NCBI GenBank assembly: GCA_021324135.1
Contig: JAJPJO010000341.1
Coordinates: 1 to 32,874 of the forward strand
From: Pseudomonadota bacterium
GTDB taxonomy: Bacteria; Cyanobacteriota; Vampirovibrionia; Obscuribacterales; Obscuribacteraceae
Reading direction: 5' to 3'
Length of the DNA: 32,874 bases
The notes beneath the pieces were generated by a model. That model did no database searches. It worked only from the letters and a program-made list of their open reading frames with translations, and was not told the origin of the DNA. The number at the start of each line of letters is the position of its first letter. Within the stretch, counting starts at the first letter, position 1. Below are positions 31,748 to 32,874 of the stretch, piece after piece. Both the position numbers and the translations under genes were made by a program.

Positions 31748-32602
31748 ATGTCCTCCGGACAAACTCGCAATCTGGTCGGCATCTCGCCCGCCCAATTCAC
31801 TCAGTATCTGCGCGATGAACTCGCCCTCGCGCGCCCCCTCTCCACGCTGCTGGTGTCCATCTACGAGCAACTGCCCAGGCAGTCGCGCAGTCGGTCCAGG
31901 GAGTTGCGCGACGCCGCCGACAGGTGGCCGCTCATCATCGTCAACGCTCTCGGCACGGCGCCTGCCGGCAGCGTCGATCTGCTCGTCTGGCGCTTCATGG
32001 ACGAGTTGATTACGGGCAGCCAGGGCGTGCTGGCGCTGGTCAAGGATGCCACCTTGGGCAATACCATCCTGGCCGTGGCGGAACTCTGCCGCCAGCAGTG
32101 CTCCAAGCCCGAGACCTGGTGGGAGGCGCTCAACCACATGGACGCGGTCGGACACGCCGCTCGCAATGAGCGCGGTCTGGAAGCCAGGGCCATGGACGCC
32201 ACGCACAAGGTCGGCGACTGCGGCTGGCTCATGGCCAAGCTCAAGGCGCGGACCTCGGAGCCGGTCTCCGGTGCCGACGTCGGCTACCATCCGCGCCGGG
32301 TGGATACCTTCGAGTCGCGCCTCGACCTGGTGCTCAAGTCCCTGCCGCTCACCTGGGCGGCCTCGCGCTGCTACATCTCGACGGAGCCCGACAACGAGGT
32401 GATGGTGGAGGCCTACGGCCACCTCACCAACCTGCTGATCGCTCTGTTGGCTGCACCGCCTGTGGTATCAACGCCGGCCGGCTCGAGCGGCGCGGCGGAC
32501 ATCAAGCCCGACGCGGCGGACATCAAGCCTGACGCGGCGGACATCAATCCCGACGCGGTTACGCTCCGCGAACCTGCCGGACCTGTCTGGTACGGCTGCT
32601 GA
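31748..32602 (+). CDS. hypothetical protein with C-terminal 7-residue tandem repeat, 284 aa
   Basis: Unknown family. GAGGT 8 nt before 31748 fixes the start. The main body (about 1-240) is predicted largely helical and soluble, with Arg/Leu-rich amphipathic stretches (RSRSRELRDAADRWP; VLALVKDATLGNTILAVAELCRQQC). There is no signal peptide. Near the C-terminus three copies of a seven-residue AADIKPD-type unit are encoded by three 21-bp DNA repeats (32492-32554). The protein ends in GPVWYGC with a terminal Cys. The repeats form a short acidic linker before that end. The gene ends at a terminator at 32630-32660. No function can be assigned. Confidence 0.7.
   Translation: MSSGQTRNLVGISPAQFTQYLRDELALARPLSTLLVSIYEQLPRQSRSRSRELRDAADRWPLIIVNALGTAPAGSVDLLVWRFMDELITGSQGVLALVKDATLGNTILAVAELCRQQCSKPETWWEALNHMDAVGHAARNERGLEARAMDATHKVGDCGWLMAKLKARTSEPVSGADVGYHPRRVDTFESRLDLVLKSLPLTWAASRCYISTEPDNEVMVEAYGHLTNLLIALLAAPPVVSTPAGSSGAADIKPDAADIKPDAADINPDAVTLREPAGPVWYGC
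32492..32554 (+). repeat. three 21-bp in-frame tandem repeats
   Basis: Copies at 32492-32512, 32513-32533 and 32534-32554 differ at one or two positions and keep the reading frame, each encoding AADI(K/N)PD. The near identity indicates recent duplication by slippage, so copy number may vary among strains. Confidence 0.85.
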
Positions 32603-32629
32603 GCCGACGTTCTGAGTCTTGAATAGAAA

Positions 32630-32660
32630 GCGGGGGAGCGGCTCAAAACCGCTCCTCCGC
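32630..32660 (+). terminator. terminator of the last gene
   Basis: Twelve-bp arms (32630-32641 and 32649-32660, one G-U pair) with an A-rich 7-nt loop, followed by a pyrimidine-rich CCATTCTTTC, 28 bp after the stop codon. Confidence 0.75.
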
Positions 32661-32874
32661 CCATTCTTTCAAACCGCTCAGTTGTCCGCCGGACCTATGT
32701 AACGATATAGTAATACAAAGTGCGGTTGTCGATCTCTGCGCCACGGTTCAACCTGGCGCGAAGCCCTGTTTTTATTAACAATCACGAGCGCCAGGAAGGC
32801 GCCGCTGACAACCCAGTGGAGATCACTGCAATGAGGCACAGCCTCATTATGTTGCGCGTTGTAAAGTGATCTGA
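32661..32874. other. window-end region with inverted repeats, no gene seen
   Basis: An 8-bp inverted repeat CCTGGCGC/GCGCCAGG has arms at 32752-32759 and 32788-32795. A nested structure follows: AGATCACT/AGTGATCT outer arms (32820-32827 and 32865-32872) around a perfect AATGAGGC/GCCTCATT hairpin (32830-32848). These could be the 5' end of a structured RNA or the edge of an element continuing beyond the window. No ORF with a ribosome binding site is visible. Confidence 0.45.

Overview
The window is bacterial chromosome: 26 well-supported protein genes on both strands plus three doubtful small ones. I see no rRNA or tRNA gene, no CRISPR array, no phage module and no intact insertion sequence. 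Genes are GC-rich with clear AGGAGG-type ribosome binding sites. They are separated by unusually long (0.3-0.8 kb) AT-richer gaps carrying many hairpins and terminators. Together with a Uma2-type nuclease, an EF-hand/calpain-like secreted protein, a divergent FtsH and many lipoproteins and membrane proteins, this suggests a large-genome, poorly characterised Gram-negative-type heterotroph, for example a non-photosynthetic cyanobacterial relative (Vampirovibrionia/Obscuribacterales) or a planctomycete-like lineage. The taxonomic guess is weak, because the window has no marker gene.

Layout. 0.2-3.4 kb (minus strand): a 127-aa unknown protein, an M28 metallopeptidase and a patatin-like lipase. 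3.9-5.0 kb: a sorbitol-dehydrogenase-like zinc enzyme whose promoter lies behind three 17-bp direct repeats. 5.7-9.9 kb (plus strand): a run of HAD phosphatase, a second zinc dehydrogenase with a long helical insertion, two tandem small paralogous proteins of unknown family, and a DHH/DHHA1 phosphoesterase. Each of these has its own strong ribosome binding site, often directly behind a hairpin. 9.9-10.4 kb: AT-rich, rich in inverted and direct repeats. 10.4-13.8 kb (minus strand): a Uma2 nuclease, then an FtsH-like protease followed by a small two-helix membrane protein. 14.3-15.2 kb: an HPr-like small protein lacking the phospho-histidine, and a 125-aa unknown. 15.7-19.2 kb: a complete ribose/galactose-type ABC importer operon (binding lipoprotein, double ATPase, permease). 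19.8-23.0 kb: two small membrane proteins, a cysteine-rich mini-protein and a low-complexity lipoprotein. 23.5-27.5 kb (minus strand): an SbmA/BacA-type ABC protein with a degenerate ATPase site, a possible leader ORF rich in hairpins, and a secreted GH30 glycosidase. 28.3-32.6 kb: an XRE regulator, a secreted EF-hand/calpain-like protein, a DUF2306-like membrane protein and an unknown protein with a 7-residue tandem repeat.

How it fits together (inference): the secreted GH30 glycosidase, M28 peptidase and patatin lipase point to breakdown of external polymers and lipids. The CUT2-type importer and two medium-chain zinc dehydrogenases fit uptake and oxidation of sugars or polyols. The best candidate for something undescribed is the 5.7-9.9 kb gene run with its tandem small-protein family. 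Secondary candidates are the EF-hand/calpain-like protein, the HPr-like protein with Gln in place of the catalytic His, and the ABC protein with Gln in place of the catalytic Glu.
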